Positions 34,778 through 44,389 of a stretch of DNA of 64,000 bases are shown in pieces. This stretch comes from a candidate division KSB1 bacterium (GTDB lineage Bacteria; Zhuqueibacterota; Zhuqueibacteria; Residuimicrobiales; Krinioviventaceae), in NCBI GenBank assembly GCA_034521575.1, contig JAXHMJ010000002.1, positions 218,706-282,705 on the forward strand. The letters are read 5' to 3'. The translations under genes were made by a program, and so were the position numbers. The notes beneath the pieces are model-generated. The model saw only the letters and a list, made by a program, of their open reading frames with translations. It had not been told where the DNA came from and did not search any database. Each line of letters starts with the position of its first letter. The stretch's first letter is position 1.

Positions 34778-35986
34778 ATGCCAACTAAATACCAACCCAT
34801 AATCTCATTCATCCGCGAGCTTTACAACGAGCCCGAAGCCTTCATCCCTCTCCACGCTCCAGTCTTTCAGGGCAACGAAAAAAAATACCTTAACGACTGT
34901 ATTGATTCAACCTTTGTTTCCAGCGTGGGAAAATACGTGGATCGGTTTGAGGAGATGGTGGCAGAATATACCGGAGCGAAAAAAGCCATAGTTACCGTCA
35001 ACGGCACGAATGCATTACACCTGGCTCTTCTGGTTGCAGGAGTAGAACCCGGCGACGAAGTCATCACACAGCCCTTAACCTTTATCGCCACAGCCAATGC
35101 AATTTCCTATGCCGGCGCTCAGCCCGTATTCATTGATGTTGATAAAGACACCATGGGCCTCTCACCCGAAGCTCTGAAAAAATGGCTAAACGATTCAACG
35201 ATTAAACAATTAAACAAACAAACAAAACAACAAGAAACAATAAACAAATCAACCGACCGTAAAATATCCGCCTGCGTCCCCATGCACACCTTCGGCCATC
35301 CCTGCCGCGTTGATGAAATTGTAGAAATCTGCAATGAATACAACATTCCAGTTGTAGAAGATGCAGCTGAAAGCCTGGGAAGTTTCTATAGAGACAAGCA
35401 CACAGGAACATTTGGTAAGATGGGCATATTAAGCTTTAATGGAAATAAGATACTTACAACCGGAGGCGGGGGAATGATTCTGACTGATGATGAGGAACTG
35501 GGAAACCATATTAAACACTTAACCACCCAGGCAAGAGTGCCTCACCCCTGGCAATACATACATGATGAAATAGGTTATAATTACAGAATGCCCAATATTA
35601 ATGCCGCACTTGGTGTTGCTCAAATGGAACAAATAGAGAAAATCATCCAAAACAAACGCCAAACCGCGCAGGCTTATACGACTTTCTTTAATTCAGGCAA
35701 ACCATTTAAAAACAAACAACAAACAACAAACAACAAACAAATAAAACACATCACCGAACCCCCAAATTCCCGTTCCAACTATTGGCTCAACGCCATATTA
35801 CTAAACAACAAACAGGAACGCGACGAATTTTTAAAATACACCAACGAAAACAGCATCATGATCCGCCCGGTCTGGCAGTTAATGAATAAACTTGAGATGT
35901 TTAAAGATTGCCAATGCGGCGATTTAACTAATTCTGAGTTTTTGGAAGATAGGATTGTTAATGTACCTAGTAGTATAAATTTATAA
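34778..35986 (+). CDS. legC: LegC/PseC-type aminotransferase with two repeat-derived insertions
   Basis: A 402-residue DegT-family enzyme. IPLHAPVFQGNEKKYL, STFVSSVGKYVDRFE and GTNALHLALLVAGVEPGDEV define the LegC group, and the PLP Lys is Lys224 in SFNGNKILTTGGGG. Residues 139-161 (STIKQLNKQTKQQETINKS) and a second segment, KNKQQTTNNKQIK, are Lys/Gln/Asn-rich and come from the AACAAACAA spacer repeat. Both fall in surface loops, and the frame stays open. It would transaminate the 4-keto sugar from a LegB-like enzyme, whose gene here is broken. Confidence 0.85.
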   Translation: MPTKYQPIISFIRELYNEPEAFIPLHAPVFQGNEKKYLNDCIDSTFVSSVGKYVDRFEEMVAEYTGAKKAIVTVNGTNALHLALLVAGVEPGDEVITQPLTFIATANAISYAGAQPVFIDVDKDTMGLSPEALKKWLNDSTIKQLNKQTKQQETINKSTDRKISACVPMHTFGHPCRVDEIVEICNEYNIPVVEDAAESLGSFYRDKHTGTFGKMGILSFNGNKILTTGGGGMILTDDEELGNHIKHLTTQARVPHPWQYIHDEIGYNYRMPNINAALGVAQMEQIEKIIQNKRQTAQAYTTFFNSGKPFKNKQQTTNNKQIKHITEPPNSRSNYWLNAILLNNKQERDEFLKYTNENSIMIRPVWQLMNKLEMFKDCQCGDLTNSEFLEDRIVNVPSSINL

Positions 35987-36003
35987 TAACACAACTTAAC
36001 CAG

Positions 36004-36915
36004 ATGAAAAAAGTAATTTTTATTTTATCAGTTGGCCATTCTGGCTCAACTCTCTTAGATATTTCGTTAGGGCAATTTAAAAACACCTTTTCCACAGGTG
36101 AATTAAAACATTTAACTTGGCAATATTACAGGAAAATTGAAAATATTGATTCAGTTCAAAAATGTACTTGTGGAGAATACTTTGATAATTGCATAGTTTG
36201 GTCGAATGTTATTAATGATTTAGCAAAATATAGAAAAGTTGAAATCAAGAAAACACCTGAATTAGTTCCCATAAAACATTTTGATAGTTTGTCATATTTC
36301 ACGGATTTCAAAAAGGATAAAATCATTCGTTATATTTATAAATGGAATTTGTTTTATAAGATAATCCCCCAAAAATTATTTTCCAATTATTTAAAAAAAT
36401 CAAATGCAAACAATAAAGTTATATATGATTCTATTTTTAGTCATAATCCAATGATAGAATATATTATAGACTCTTCAAAAGACATTATTAGATTTAATGA
36501 ACTTCGAAAAAAAATAGATGTTTTTCCTGTTATTTTAATTAGAGATATTAATGAAGTAATGAAATCTAAATGGGTAAAGGAATCAAAGGGTAAAGTAATT
36601 GGATGGCAAAATTATTATAACAAACATATACTTTCAATAATAAAACACATGAATGATAAAGATTTTCACATTATAAGTTATGAAAGATTTATTGATAACT
36701 CATTAAAAAGTATTGAAGAACTATCAACTAAACTTAATATTGATGCTGCAGAGTTTAGAACCGATATCCCAATGAATGATTATCATATTGTTGCTGGAAA
36801 TGGAATGAGATATACTGACGTTGTGAATATTAAGAAAAGAGAAATAAATATAAATGATTTGAAAATATCATTAAGTAATTCAGGTTTAGATACTTTTTTT
36901 ATAGATAGGATATGA
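36004..36915 (+). CDS. Sulfotransferase family protein
   Basis: A 303-residue protein. The 5'-phosphosulfate loop GHSGSTLLD is at residues 11-19 of VIFILSVGHSGSTLLDISLG. The 3'-phosphate site appears as PVILIRDINEVMKSKWVKES. The middle has a Cys pair KCTCGEYFDNC. It probably transfers sulfate from PAPS to a sugar of the capsule. No PAPS-synthesis gene is in view. It overlaps the next start by 4 nt. Confidence 0.78.
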   Translation: MKKVIFILSVGHSGSTLLDISLGQFKNTFSTGELKHLTWQYYRKIENIDSVQKCTCGEYFDNCIVWSNVINDLAKYRKVEIKKTPELVPIKHFDSLSYFTDFKKDKIIRYIYKWNLFYKIIPQKLFSNYLKKSNANNKVIYDSIFSHNPMIEYIIDSSKDIIRFNELRKKIDVFPVILIRDINEVMKSKWVKESKGKVIGWQNYYNKHILSIIKHMNDKDFHIISYERFIDNSLKSIEELSTKLNIDAAEFRTDIPMNDYHIVAGNGMRYTDVVNIKKREININDLKISLSNSGLDTFFIDRI

Positions 36916-38114
36916 ATACTAAAAAAATAAAAGTTGTTTGGCTATGTCACTTTACCAACAAGGATGTTCAAGACCATATTAAGCCATTTAAACGAATAGG
37001 GGAAATTGCCCCCTGGATTCCAACATCTCTTAAAATATGGGAAAACGATCCTCGCCTTGAATTACACGTTATCTCCCCACATGAATATATCAAAGGAATA
37101 AAGAAATATACCAAGGAAGGTATTAATTATTATTTCTACAATGCACATATGCCTTTAATTGGCAGGCATTGGCCAGGTTTTTTAAAATGGGATTATATTT
37201 CAAACTACAAGAAAAATAGGCGGATAACAAAAAAATTAGTAAACCAAATAAACCCCGATATTATCCATTTACACGGAGCAGAAAATGCTTATTATTCCTC
37301 TACGGCTTTACAGTTTATTAATACGTATCCAACCATTCTAACTCTGCAAGGGTTTATTTCTAAGACTAGCAAAATTAACTCAACTAAGGTAAAAAAACGT
37401 ATAGCTGTTGAATCTGAAATCCTAAGAAGAATTAAAAATGCTTTTTATCGGACCAATACAATGGCAAACGATATAAAAGGTTTTAACCCAAATATTAATT
37501 TGTTTTGGAATACGTATCCGAAATCTGAAATCAATTACCCTCAAAATATTTCAAAAAAATACGATTTGGTATTTTTTGCTCGCATAGCAAAAGATAAGGG
37601 AATAGAGGATTTATTAAAAGCACTTAGCATGATTAAAAAGAAAAAACCAAATATATCGCTTTGTGTTATAGGAAGTGGTAATATTGAACCTTTTAAGCGT
37701 ATTGCTGAGGAGTTAGGAGTGCACAACAATGTGGAATGGGCCGGTTTTCTCCCTACCCAAAATGATGTGCATAAAATGGCATCTAAAGCCAAAATTAGTG
37801 TTCTCCCAACTTATCACGATATTATTTCAGGAACTATATTGGAAAGCATGTTTTTGAAAATCCCTGTTGTTGCCTATAATGTAGGTAGCATACATGAAGT
37901 CAATGAAAAAGAAGAAATAATCTCATTGGTTGATAAATTAGATGTAAAAGGGCTGGCTAAAGCTATTGAAAATTTGCTTGATAATCCTGATTTAAGAAAA
38001 GAGAGAGCTGAGAAAAGTTATAAACGCGCACATAAAATGTTTGCGCATTCGGATGATGAGATTAGGAAAAGCTTGTTGAAAGCTTATAGAAGTGTAATTA
38101 ATGATTTTAAATAA
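36912..38114 (+). CDS. Family 4 glycosyltransferase
   Basis: A 400-residue GT-B protein. The N-terminal part includes INPDIIHLHGAENAYY, and the C-terminal nucleotide-sugar domain has YDLVFFARIAKDKGIEDLLK, LCVIGSGN and the E-x7-E region SGTILESMFLKIPVVAYNVG. It is probably a step in repeat-unit assembly at the inner face of the membrane. The donor sugar is not predictable. It overlaps both neighbours by a few bases. Confidence 0.85.
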   Translation: MNTKKIKVVWLCHFTNKDVQDHIKPFKRIGEIAPWIPTSLKIWENDPRLELHVISPHEYIKGIKKYTKEGINYYFYNAHMPLIGRHWPGFLKWDYISNYKKNRRITKKLVNQINPDIIHLHGAENAYYSSTALQFINTYPTILTLQGFISKTSKINSTKVKKRIAVESEILRRIKNAFYRTNTMANDIKGFNPNINLFWNTYPKSEINYPQNISKKYDLVFFARIAKDKGIEDLLKALSMIKKKKPNISLCVIGSGNIEPFKRIAEELGVHNNVEWAGFLPTQNDVHKMASKAKISVLPTYHDIISGTILESMFLKIPVVAYNVGSIHEVNEKEEIISLVDKLDVKGLAKAIENLLDNPDLRKERAEKSYKRAHKMFAHSDDEIRKSLLKAYRSVINDFK

Positions 38115-38982
38115 AAAAAGTCAAGTTATGTGTAATTTAATATTATGCCCTGTATGCAAATCTAACAATATTATCATTTTTTTTACTGATAATAGAAATA
38201 GATTTGAACTCTTAAAATGTAATGAATGTAAATTACAATTTAAACGTTCTGCAAATAAAATCAATTATGAAAATCTAGATTTTGATGATTATTCAATTTA
38301 TAATTTTTCAAGAAAAAATGAAGTGAAAGACCTAATAAAGATTTTAAAGTCATACGATTTTGAAAACGAAAACCTTTCTGTTTTAGAAATAGGTTGTGGT
38401 ACTGGATCTTTATTGAATGAATTTCATAATTATGGAATTCATAAATTGTATGGTATTGAACCATCACAAGTTGCCTGTGATTATGCAAAAGAAACATTTA
38501 ATTTAAATATAATTAATGGATATTTTAGTCACAATAGTTTAAGTGAAAAAGTTGACATTATTATTCTATATGATGTTATAGAGCATTTGAACAAACCTCA
38601 TGCATTATTTTACGAGATTGGAAAATATATGACGAAAGATACCTTGTTACTTATTAAAACAGGAAATACTAGTTCTTTAAATGCAAAAGTTTCCAAATCG
38701 CATTGGAGGTATTATCAAGGAGAACAGCATGTTGTATTTTACAACAAAAAATCACTTAAAAATTTGTTGAATCAGCATAATTTAGAAATTGTCAATTTTT
38801 ATTTCTTTAAGCATGCATACGGAGGTGTACATCTTCGCTTTTTTTTAAAGAAAATAATAAAAGGATTGATAGTAAGAGTTTTATTCTGGCTAAATCTCTA
38901 TGTTAATAAAAACAATAGTTATTCTGTAGCTTTAGTAAATGACCACTTTATTGCAGCAATACGCAAAAAACATATAGGATAA
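38101..38982 (+). CDS. Class I SAM methyltransferase with N-terminal zinc ribbon
   Basis: A 293-residue protein. The N-terminus has CPVC (Cys16, Cys19) and LLKCNECKL, a zinc ribbon. Motif I is VLEIGCGTGSLLNEF, and YDVIEHLNKPHALFYEI is the post-I/II region. Sugar methyltransferases of capsule loci have this layout. The start could be ATG 38101 or the ATG at residue 10. It overlaps the next gene by 1 nt (TAATG). Confidence 0.82.
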   Translation: MILNKKSQVMCNLILCPVCKSNNIIIFFTDNRNRFELLKCNECKLQFKRSANKINYENLDFDDYSIYNFSRKNEVKDLIKILKSYDFENENLSVLEIGCGTGSLLNEFHNYGIHKLYGIEPSQVACDYAKETFNLNIINGYFSHNSLSEKVDIIILYDVIEHLNKPHALFYEIGKYMTKDTLLLIKTGNTSSLNAKVSKSHWRYYQGEQHVVFYNKKSLKNLLNQHNLEIVNFYFFKHAYGGVHLRFFLKKIIKGLIVRVLFWLNLYVNKNNSYSVALVNDHFIAAIRKKHIG

Positions 38983-40142
38983 TGATTTTATTCATAGGAG
39001 ACGGTTATGCTTTAGGGGATAATGCTGGTGCTATTCTTTACCGCAGGATAATGGAAGTATATGGAATTGAAAACTTCTGTTATTTTGGAATTGGGAACAG
39101 AACCAGGAAACGATGGCCCAGTAAGTATGATAATATGCCTAAAGAATTGCATTCTTTGAGAATTTGGCCACGTATTAGAGGGCTAAAATATTTAAAGAAA
39201 ATTCCTTTTATCGAAGAATTCTATTATTTTATAAAAATTCCTTTTGTTCGATACCGGCTAAAACGCTTTGTAAAGAAAAATAATATAGATCGCGCTTTTA
39301 TTCTCCTCCGTGCAGATGTACTGTCAATTTTAAGTGATCCTATTATTATTGAGGACATAAAGCATATTGGATTTATTTCAGATACCGTTAAAGCCGAGCA
39401 AGCGGATAAAAAAAGAATTTATAAGTTAAAGAGAGACAACTATTATAAAGCTATACGAAATTTTGATGGAATTTTTGTAGCTGGAGAAGCAATGGATAAT
39501 TATATAAAAAACAATTATTCTCAAAAAACTGCTATTTTAAGACTTGGGTACGAAAATAATATTCCTGAAACTTTCACAATGTCCAAGGATAATTCTGAAA
39601 TTCATATATTTTTTGGGGGTTCAGTTTATGCAAAAAATGAAATTGAGATATTTGCTCAAGCATTGTCTCAATTTCAAAAAGAAAATTCAAATTACCAATT
39701 AGTATTTACCATTGCTTCCAACTACAAGCTAAAAAAAACTTACGATAATATTAGTATAGAAGAACTGGGATGGCAAAGCGAGCGGACCTTGATAGCTTAC
39801 ATGCAAAATTCACACTTAGGCTATGCGCCATATAAATTTGACGATAAAAGTAAGCACCATATGAGTTACGCTTTTCCAAGCAAAATTGGTTTTTACTTAT
39901 CCGCTGGTTTACCGATATTTTTTCATGGGCCTGATTATTCTTCTGTAGGGAAATTTTTTAATAATTATAAATGTGGCGTACATTGTTCATCGCTGGAAGT
40001 GAAAAATATTGTTAAACAAATTGAGGAAATACTTCTTGATAAGAATGTATATGATAATTTGCTTAGCGAAACAAGAGTTGCCTTTGAAAATGAGTTCTCA
40101 CTGGATGTGTTAGGACAGAATTTTAAAAAACTCATTGAATAA
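38982..40142 (+). CDS. Glycosyltransferase-like protein (GT-B)
   Basis: A 386-residue protein with ILFIGDGYALGDNAGAILYR at the N-terminus and, in the second half, IHIFFGGSVYAKNEIEIFAQ, LGWQSERTLIAYMQNSHLGY and MSYAFPSKIGFYLSAGLPIF. The latter is like the donor-binding half of GT4-type enzymes. Its first half is unusual and not matched to a family I know. It probably adds a sugar to the repeat unit. Confidence 0.65.
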   Translation: MILFIGDGYALGDNAGAILYRRIMEVYGIENFCYFGIGNRTRKRWPSKYDNMPKELHSLRIWPRIRGLKYLKKIPFIEEFYYFIKIPFVRYRLKRFVKKNNIDRAFILLRADVLSILSDPIIIEDIKHIGFISDTVKAEQADKKRIYKLKRDNYYKAIRNFDGIFVAGEAMDNYIKNNYSQKTAILRLGYENNIPETFTMSKDNSEIHIFFGGSVYAKNEIEIFAQALSQFQKENSNYQLVFTIASNYKLKKTYDNISIEELGWQSERTLIAYMQNSHLGYAPYKFDDKSKHHMSYAFPSKIGFYLSAGLPIFFHGPDYSSVGKFFNNYKCGVHCSSLEVKNIVKQIEEILLDKNVYDNLLSETRVAFENEFSLDVLGQNFKKLIE

Positions 40143-40165
40143 CAATTATTTAAATATTGCCCTAG

Positions 40166-41690
40166 TTGAAAACTTCCGATAGAGTTATTCTTAATAGCAT
40201 TGTGCTGTATGGTAAACTAATTGTTGTATTAATCATCGGGTTGATTAGTACTCGATTAGTTTTAGCCGCCCTGGGGGAAACAGATTATGGAATCTATTCG
40301 CTGGTAGCCGGAGTGGTTGGTATGTTGGCATTCTTAAAAGCTATTTTGTCGAGTGCTTCCATGCGTTTTTTATCACATAGTCTTGGAAAAAATGATGATT
40401 TATTTTTAAAAAAAACGTTTAACACCGCTCTCTTTTTACACCTGGTTCTTGGATTAGCTTTATTAATAATCATTGAAGTGGGTGGATATTTTATGTTTGA
40501 ATACTATCTCAACATTCCTGAAAACAGGATGCAGGCAGCAAAAACCGTGTTTCATTTTGTTACATTATCTACTTTTGTTACTGTTGCATTAACTCCTTAT
40601 GATGCTATAATGAATGCACATGAAGATTTATTTATGCTTTCTGTTTTTGATTTGGTTGGTAATTTTATTCGGTTGGCCGCAGCCCGTATATCTTTCATTT
40701 GCCAGCTATAAACTGTTGGTTACTTATGGTTTTGTAATGTTTCTATCTCAGTTAATTCAGAGGTCCATAAAGATTGTATACAGCAATAGAAAATATAAAG
40801 AATGTGAAATAAAAACGATTTACCTTGACAGGTTCCAGATAAAATCGATGCTTTCTTTTAGTTCCTGGAGACTTGTTGGCTCAGTTGCGTCAATCATTGC
40901 CAGCCAGATAAGAGGTGTTATTATAAATGTTTTTTTTGGAGTAAGACTCAATGCGGCTAATGGAATTTCGCAACAAGTATCGAATCAGGTAAATAATCTT
41001 TCGGTTAGTATGACACGTGCAATAAGACCCCAGCTTGTAAAAAGTGAAGGCGGGGGCGACCGCGATAGAATGCTTCGGATAACAGCGCTTGCGACAAAAT
41101 ATTCAGCCTTGCTATTTTCGCTTTTTGCTATTCCTATTTTTTTTGAATTAAATTATTTATTAAAACTTTGGTTAACCGATGTTCCGGATTATACATTTGT
41201 TTTTGCCAGACTTATACTCATTGGTTTATTTGTGCAGAAACTTTCTTTTGAGATAGGAACGGCTGTTAGTGCTGTCGGGCGCATAAAGGAAATGACCATT
41301 GCTGAGAGTATAATAATGGTGTCGGGGGTGGCTTTTGCATATTTTTTATATACCCTGGAATACCCACCTGAAACAATTTTTGTTGTTGGTATTTTTTTCG
41401 GTTTATTCACATTCGTTGCAAGGTTATATTATGGAAAAAAAATTGCGGGATTAGCAATTAATAAGTTCTTAAAAGAATCTTTTCTCCCTTTACTTCTTCC
41501 AATTTTCACCAGTATTATATTTGCTTTTTCTATTAGCTACTATTTTGAAGAGACTCTACTTAGAGTGATTTTTAATTTACTTGGTGCATTTTTTCTCTAC
41601 CTTTTGGTGTTTAGATATTTTAGTATGAATAAGTGGGAAATAGACAAGTTCAAAAGTTTGTATGAAACAATTAAAAACAAATTAATGTAA
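40166..41690 (+). pseudogene. wzx: Wzx-type O-unit flippase, frameshifted
   Basis: A TTG start at 40166 gives about 500 residues across two frames with 12 or so membrane helices. RVILNSIVLYGKLIVVLIIG and STRLVLAALGETDYGIYSLV start it, and FSSWRLVGSVASIIASQIRG lies in the middle. A 1-nt indel near 40672-40685 separates the halves (VGNFIRLAAA, then VYLSFASYKLLV). The protein is a MATE-like polysaccharide flippase. If the indel is real, capsule export through this copy is lost; no other flippase gene was seen. Confidence 0.8.
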
Positions 41691-41693
41691 ATT

Positions 41694-42590
41694 ATGACAA
41701 TTTATAATAAACCTACTATCCATGCCCCTATCCTTATCATCGCCTTCAACCGTCCTGATGTTACAGTGAAAACATTCGAATACATCCGGCAGGCTGAACC
41801 TGAAAAACTTTATGTTGCCATTGATGGCCCGAGACCGGATAAACCCGGAGAAGATAAGCTGGTAAATGAGGTAAAAGCCATTTTGCAAAATGTAGATTGG
41901 CTATGCGAAACCCATTATAAATATAATGAAACCAATAAAGGTGCCGAGGTTACTGTTCTTTCGCGCGATATCTTGGGTATCTGAAACAGAAAGAATAATG
42001 CCATTATTTTGGAAGATGAAATTATCTGCCCCTTTGTCATTTTTGAAATTTGCACAGGAAATGCTGATTAAATATAAGGATGATGAGAGAGTCGGAACCG
42101 TTACGGGTTCCAATTTTACGCCTATTCCGGTACCAGGAGATACGGATTATTTTTTTGCTAAATACGGACATTCATTGGGGTGGGCCACATGGAAAAGAGC
42201 CTGGGATACTTTTGATTTGAATGTACAGTTTCCCAAAACATTGATCGATTAACAATTTGAGTATCAATTACCAATAGCAAAAAAGAAGCAAAATTTTTTC
42301 AGAAAAAATTTAAACAAATAAACGAAAGGGGGCCTGGGAATAGCACATGGGATGCTATTGGGAATTATTTTCATAGAGTTAATAATAGGCTTTCAGTAAT
42401 TCCAAAAGTTAATCTCACTTCTAATATTGGCGAATATGGCCTTCATGCAAGAGGAAGGTCTGAACATCATTACAGATCTTTTGATGAAAATTTTACGGTA
42501 AAAAAACATCCGGATAAAGTTGAATATTTTAAAGAGTATGATATTTATCATTTTGAGAATTATATTTATTCAAAAGAAACCTTTTTTTAG
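41694..42590 (+). pseudogene. HlpA-like glycosyltransferase, several frameshifts
   Basis: Segments in three frames together give a family protein: APILIIAFNRPDVTVKTFEY, VAIDGPRPDKPGEDKLV, NKGAEVTVLSRDI, AIILEDE, VGTVTGSNFTPIPVPGD, HSLGWATWKRAWDTFD and, after 42261, GNSTWDAIGNYFHRVNNRLS to FENYIYSKETFF. Breaks lie at about 41980, 42040, 42252 and 42320. Such enzymes are GT-A-type transferases found in capsule clusters. Most likely a pseudogene. Confidence 0.7.
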
Positions 42591-42728
42591 AAGAGTCTTC
42601 AATAAGCTAAGAAGAATAATCAGAAAATTAATTGATTGAATATTGTGTCTTATTGCAAAGTAATATTATTATTAAAATATTTTGTTTCAATTTAAAACTA
42701 ATATTAGGTTCTCAAAAAAATAATCTTT

Positions 42729-43298
42729 ATGAAAAAAAAATCTTTTGCCATTTTAATTTCTGGTTATGGCCGCGGAGCTATTGATATTATAAATGAATAC
42801 AAAAATGGTTTAATAGGACCAAGCTTGGAACTTTTATTAAGTAGCAATAATGAATCTTACGCTTTAAATGTTGCAAAACAAAATGGAATAAAAACAGAAA
42901 CAATTAATAAAAAAAATTTTCAGAGTAAAAAAGCATTTGAAAAGGAAATACTTTCAATTTTAAAATCAAATAAAATTGATTATGTTTTTTTGGCCGGATG
43001 GAAATATATTATTGGGGATACAATTCTAAAAGAATTTAATAAAAGAATTGTAAATATTCATAATTCTTTGTTGCCTAGTTTTAAAGGACTTAAAGCAATT
43101 GACCAAGCCCTTGAATATGGCGTAAAAATAACTGGCATAACAACGCATTTGGTCGACGAGTCATTAGACGGTGGTAAAATTATTATGCAGCAAGCAGTTA
43201 ATATAGATGATGATGATGATTTTAAAAGTGTTGATATGAAGGTCTTTAGAGCAGGAACGATTATTAGTATAAAAACAATAAATAAGATATTTAAGTAG
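42729..43298 (+). CDS. PurN-like formyltransferase, probably a sugar N-formyltransferase
   Basis: A 189-residue protein with the PurN catalytic set: Asn109 and His111 in VNIHNSLLPSFKG and Asp143 in HLVDESLDGGKI. It uses 10-formyltetrahydrofolate. It is the size of PurN, but the locus contains only polysaccharide genes and two amino-sugar pathways, so a sugar amine is the likelier acceptor. The His-Asn in place of the usual His-Pro after the catalytic His also sets it apart. Complete. Confidence 0.7.
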   Translation: MKKKSFAILISGYGRGAIDIINEYKNGLIGPSLELLLSSNNESYALNVAKQNGIKTETINKKNFQSKKAFEKEILSILKSNKIDYVFLAGWKYIIGDTILKEFNKRIVNIHNSLLPSFKGLKAIDQALEYGVKITGITTHLVDESLDGGKIIMQQAVNIDDDDDFKSVDMKVFRAGTIISIKTINKIFK

Positions 43299-43312
43299 GA
43301 ATTGTATAACAT

Positions 43313-44389
43313 ATGCTAAATTGTAAAATTTTATCTTTAGTAGACAAACAAGTGTGGAAGGAATGTTTCCAAAAATTGCCTTTAGAGCAACAAGATGTTT
43401 ATTACACCCCTGAATATTATGAATTATACGAAAATTACGGTGATGGAAAAGCTCAATGTTTTGTTTTTGAAAAGGATGGAGAAATTGCGCTTTATCCTTT
43501 TTTAATGAATTCAGTGAATGAGTTGGGTTATGATCTGGATGATACATATTTCGATATTCAAGGTGCTTATGGCTATAATGGGGTATTGAGTTCATCTTAT
43601 GATAAAAAATTTATTGATAGCTTTTATAATGTTGTTGATGATTATTGTATAAATAACAATGTTGTTGCGGAATTTACACGATTTCAGCCAGTTTTAGGGA
43701 ATGATAGATTTGATAATGGCTACTGGAATATTATATATGACAGAACAACGGTTTTTATTAAATTATCTGAATATGATGATTTGGATGATATTTGGCAAAA
43801 AGCTTATTCTAAAGAAGCCCGAAAAAACTGTAGAAAAGCCGAAAAACAGCAATTATATCATACATTAGCTGAAGACAAGGATGAATTTTCTAGGTTCTAT
43901 AATTTATATTTAGAGACAATGCAGTATATTCAATCCACTGATTATTATTTGTTTTCAGAAGAGTTTTTCCGACAAATAGCCGACTTAAAACAGCAACAGG
44001 AACTAATACTGGTTTGGAAAGAAAATCAACTATTGGGATGTTTTTCAATTTTATTTACAAAACATTATGCCCATAACTTCCTTTCGGCTGGTTCGGTAAA
44101 TCACAGAAAATTACCTATCAATGACTATATGCAAAATTTAGCAATTCAGAAAGCTTTTGATAAAGGATGCAGATATATCCATTTTGGCGGCGGCAATTCC
44201 AAAAATGAATATGACTCATTATTTAAGTTTAAATCAAAATTTTCCAAAAGCAGGCTTAATTTTAAGATTGGCAAAAAAATTCATCATGATAAGATATATC
44301 AGGAAGTAAAACAACAATGGGAGCATAAATATCCGAAGCATTATAATCAAAACAAGCATCGTTTATTAGGATATCGGGATATACAATGA
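43313..44389 (+). CDS. FemAB-like/GNAT acyltransferase
   Basis: A 358-residue protein with the FemAB-like double GNAT layout: DVYYTPEYYELYENYG near the start, WQKAYSKEARKNCRKAEKQQ in the centre, then LLGCFSILFTKHYAHNFLSA and KAFDKGCRYIHFGGGNSKNE. These transfer amino acids or acyl groups in cell-envelope synthesis. In this locus it may place an amino acid on a sugar. It overlaps the next start by 4 nt. Confidence 0.7.
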   Translation: MLNCKILSLVDKQVWKECFQKLPLEQQDVYYTPEYYELYENYGDGKAQCFVFEKDGEIALYPFLMNSVNELGYDLDDTYFDIQGAYGYNGVLSSSYDKKFIDSFYNVVDDYCINNNVVAEFTRFQPVLGNDRFDNGYWNIIYDRTTVFIKLSEYDDLDDIWQKAYSKEARKNCRKAEKQQLYHTLAEDKDEFSRFYNLYLETMQYIQSTDYYLFSEEFFRQIADLKQQQELILVWKENQLLGCFSILFTKHYAHNFLSAGSVNHRKLPINDYMQNLAIQKAFDKGCRYIHFGGGNSKNEYDSLFKFKSKFSKSRLNFKIGKKIHHDKIYQEVKQQWEHKYPKHYNQNKHRLLGYRDIQ

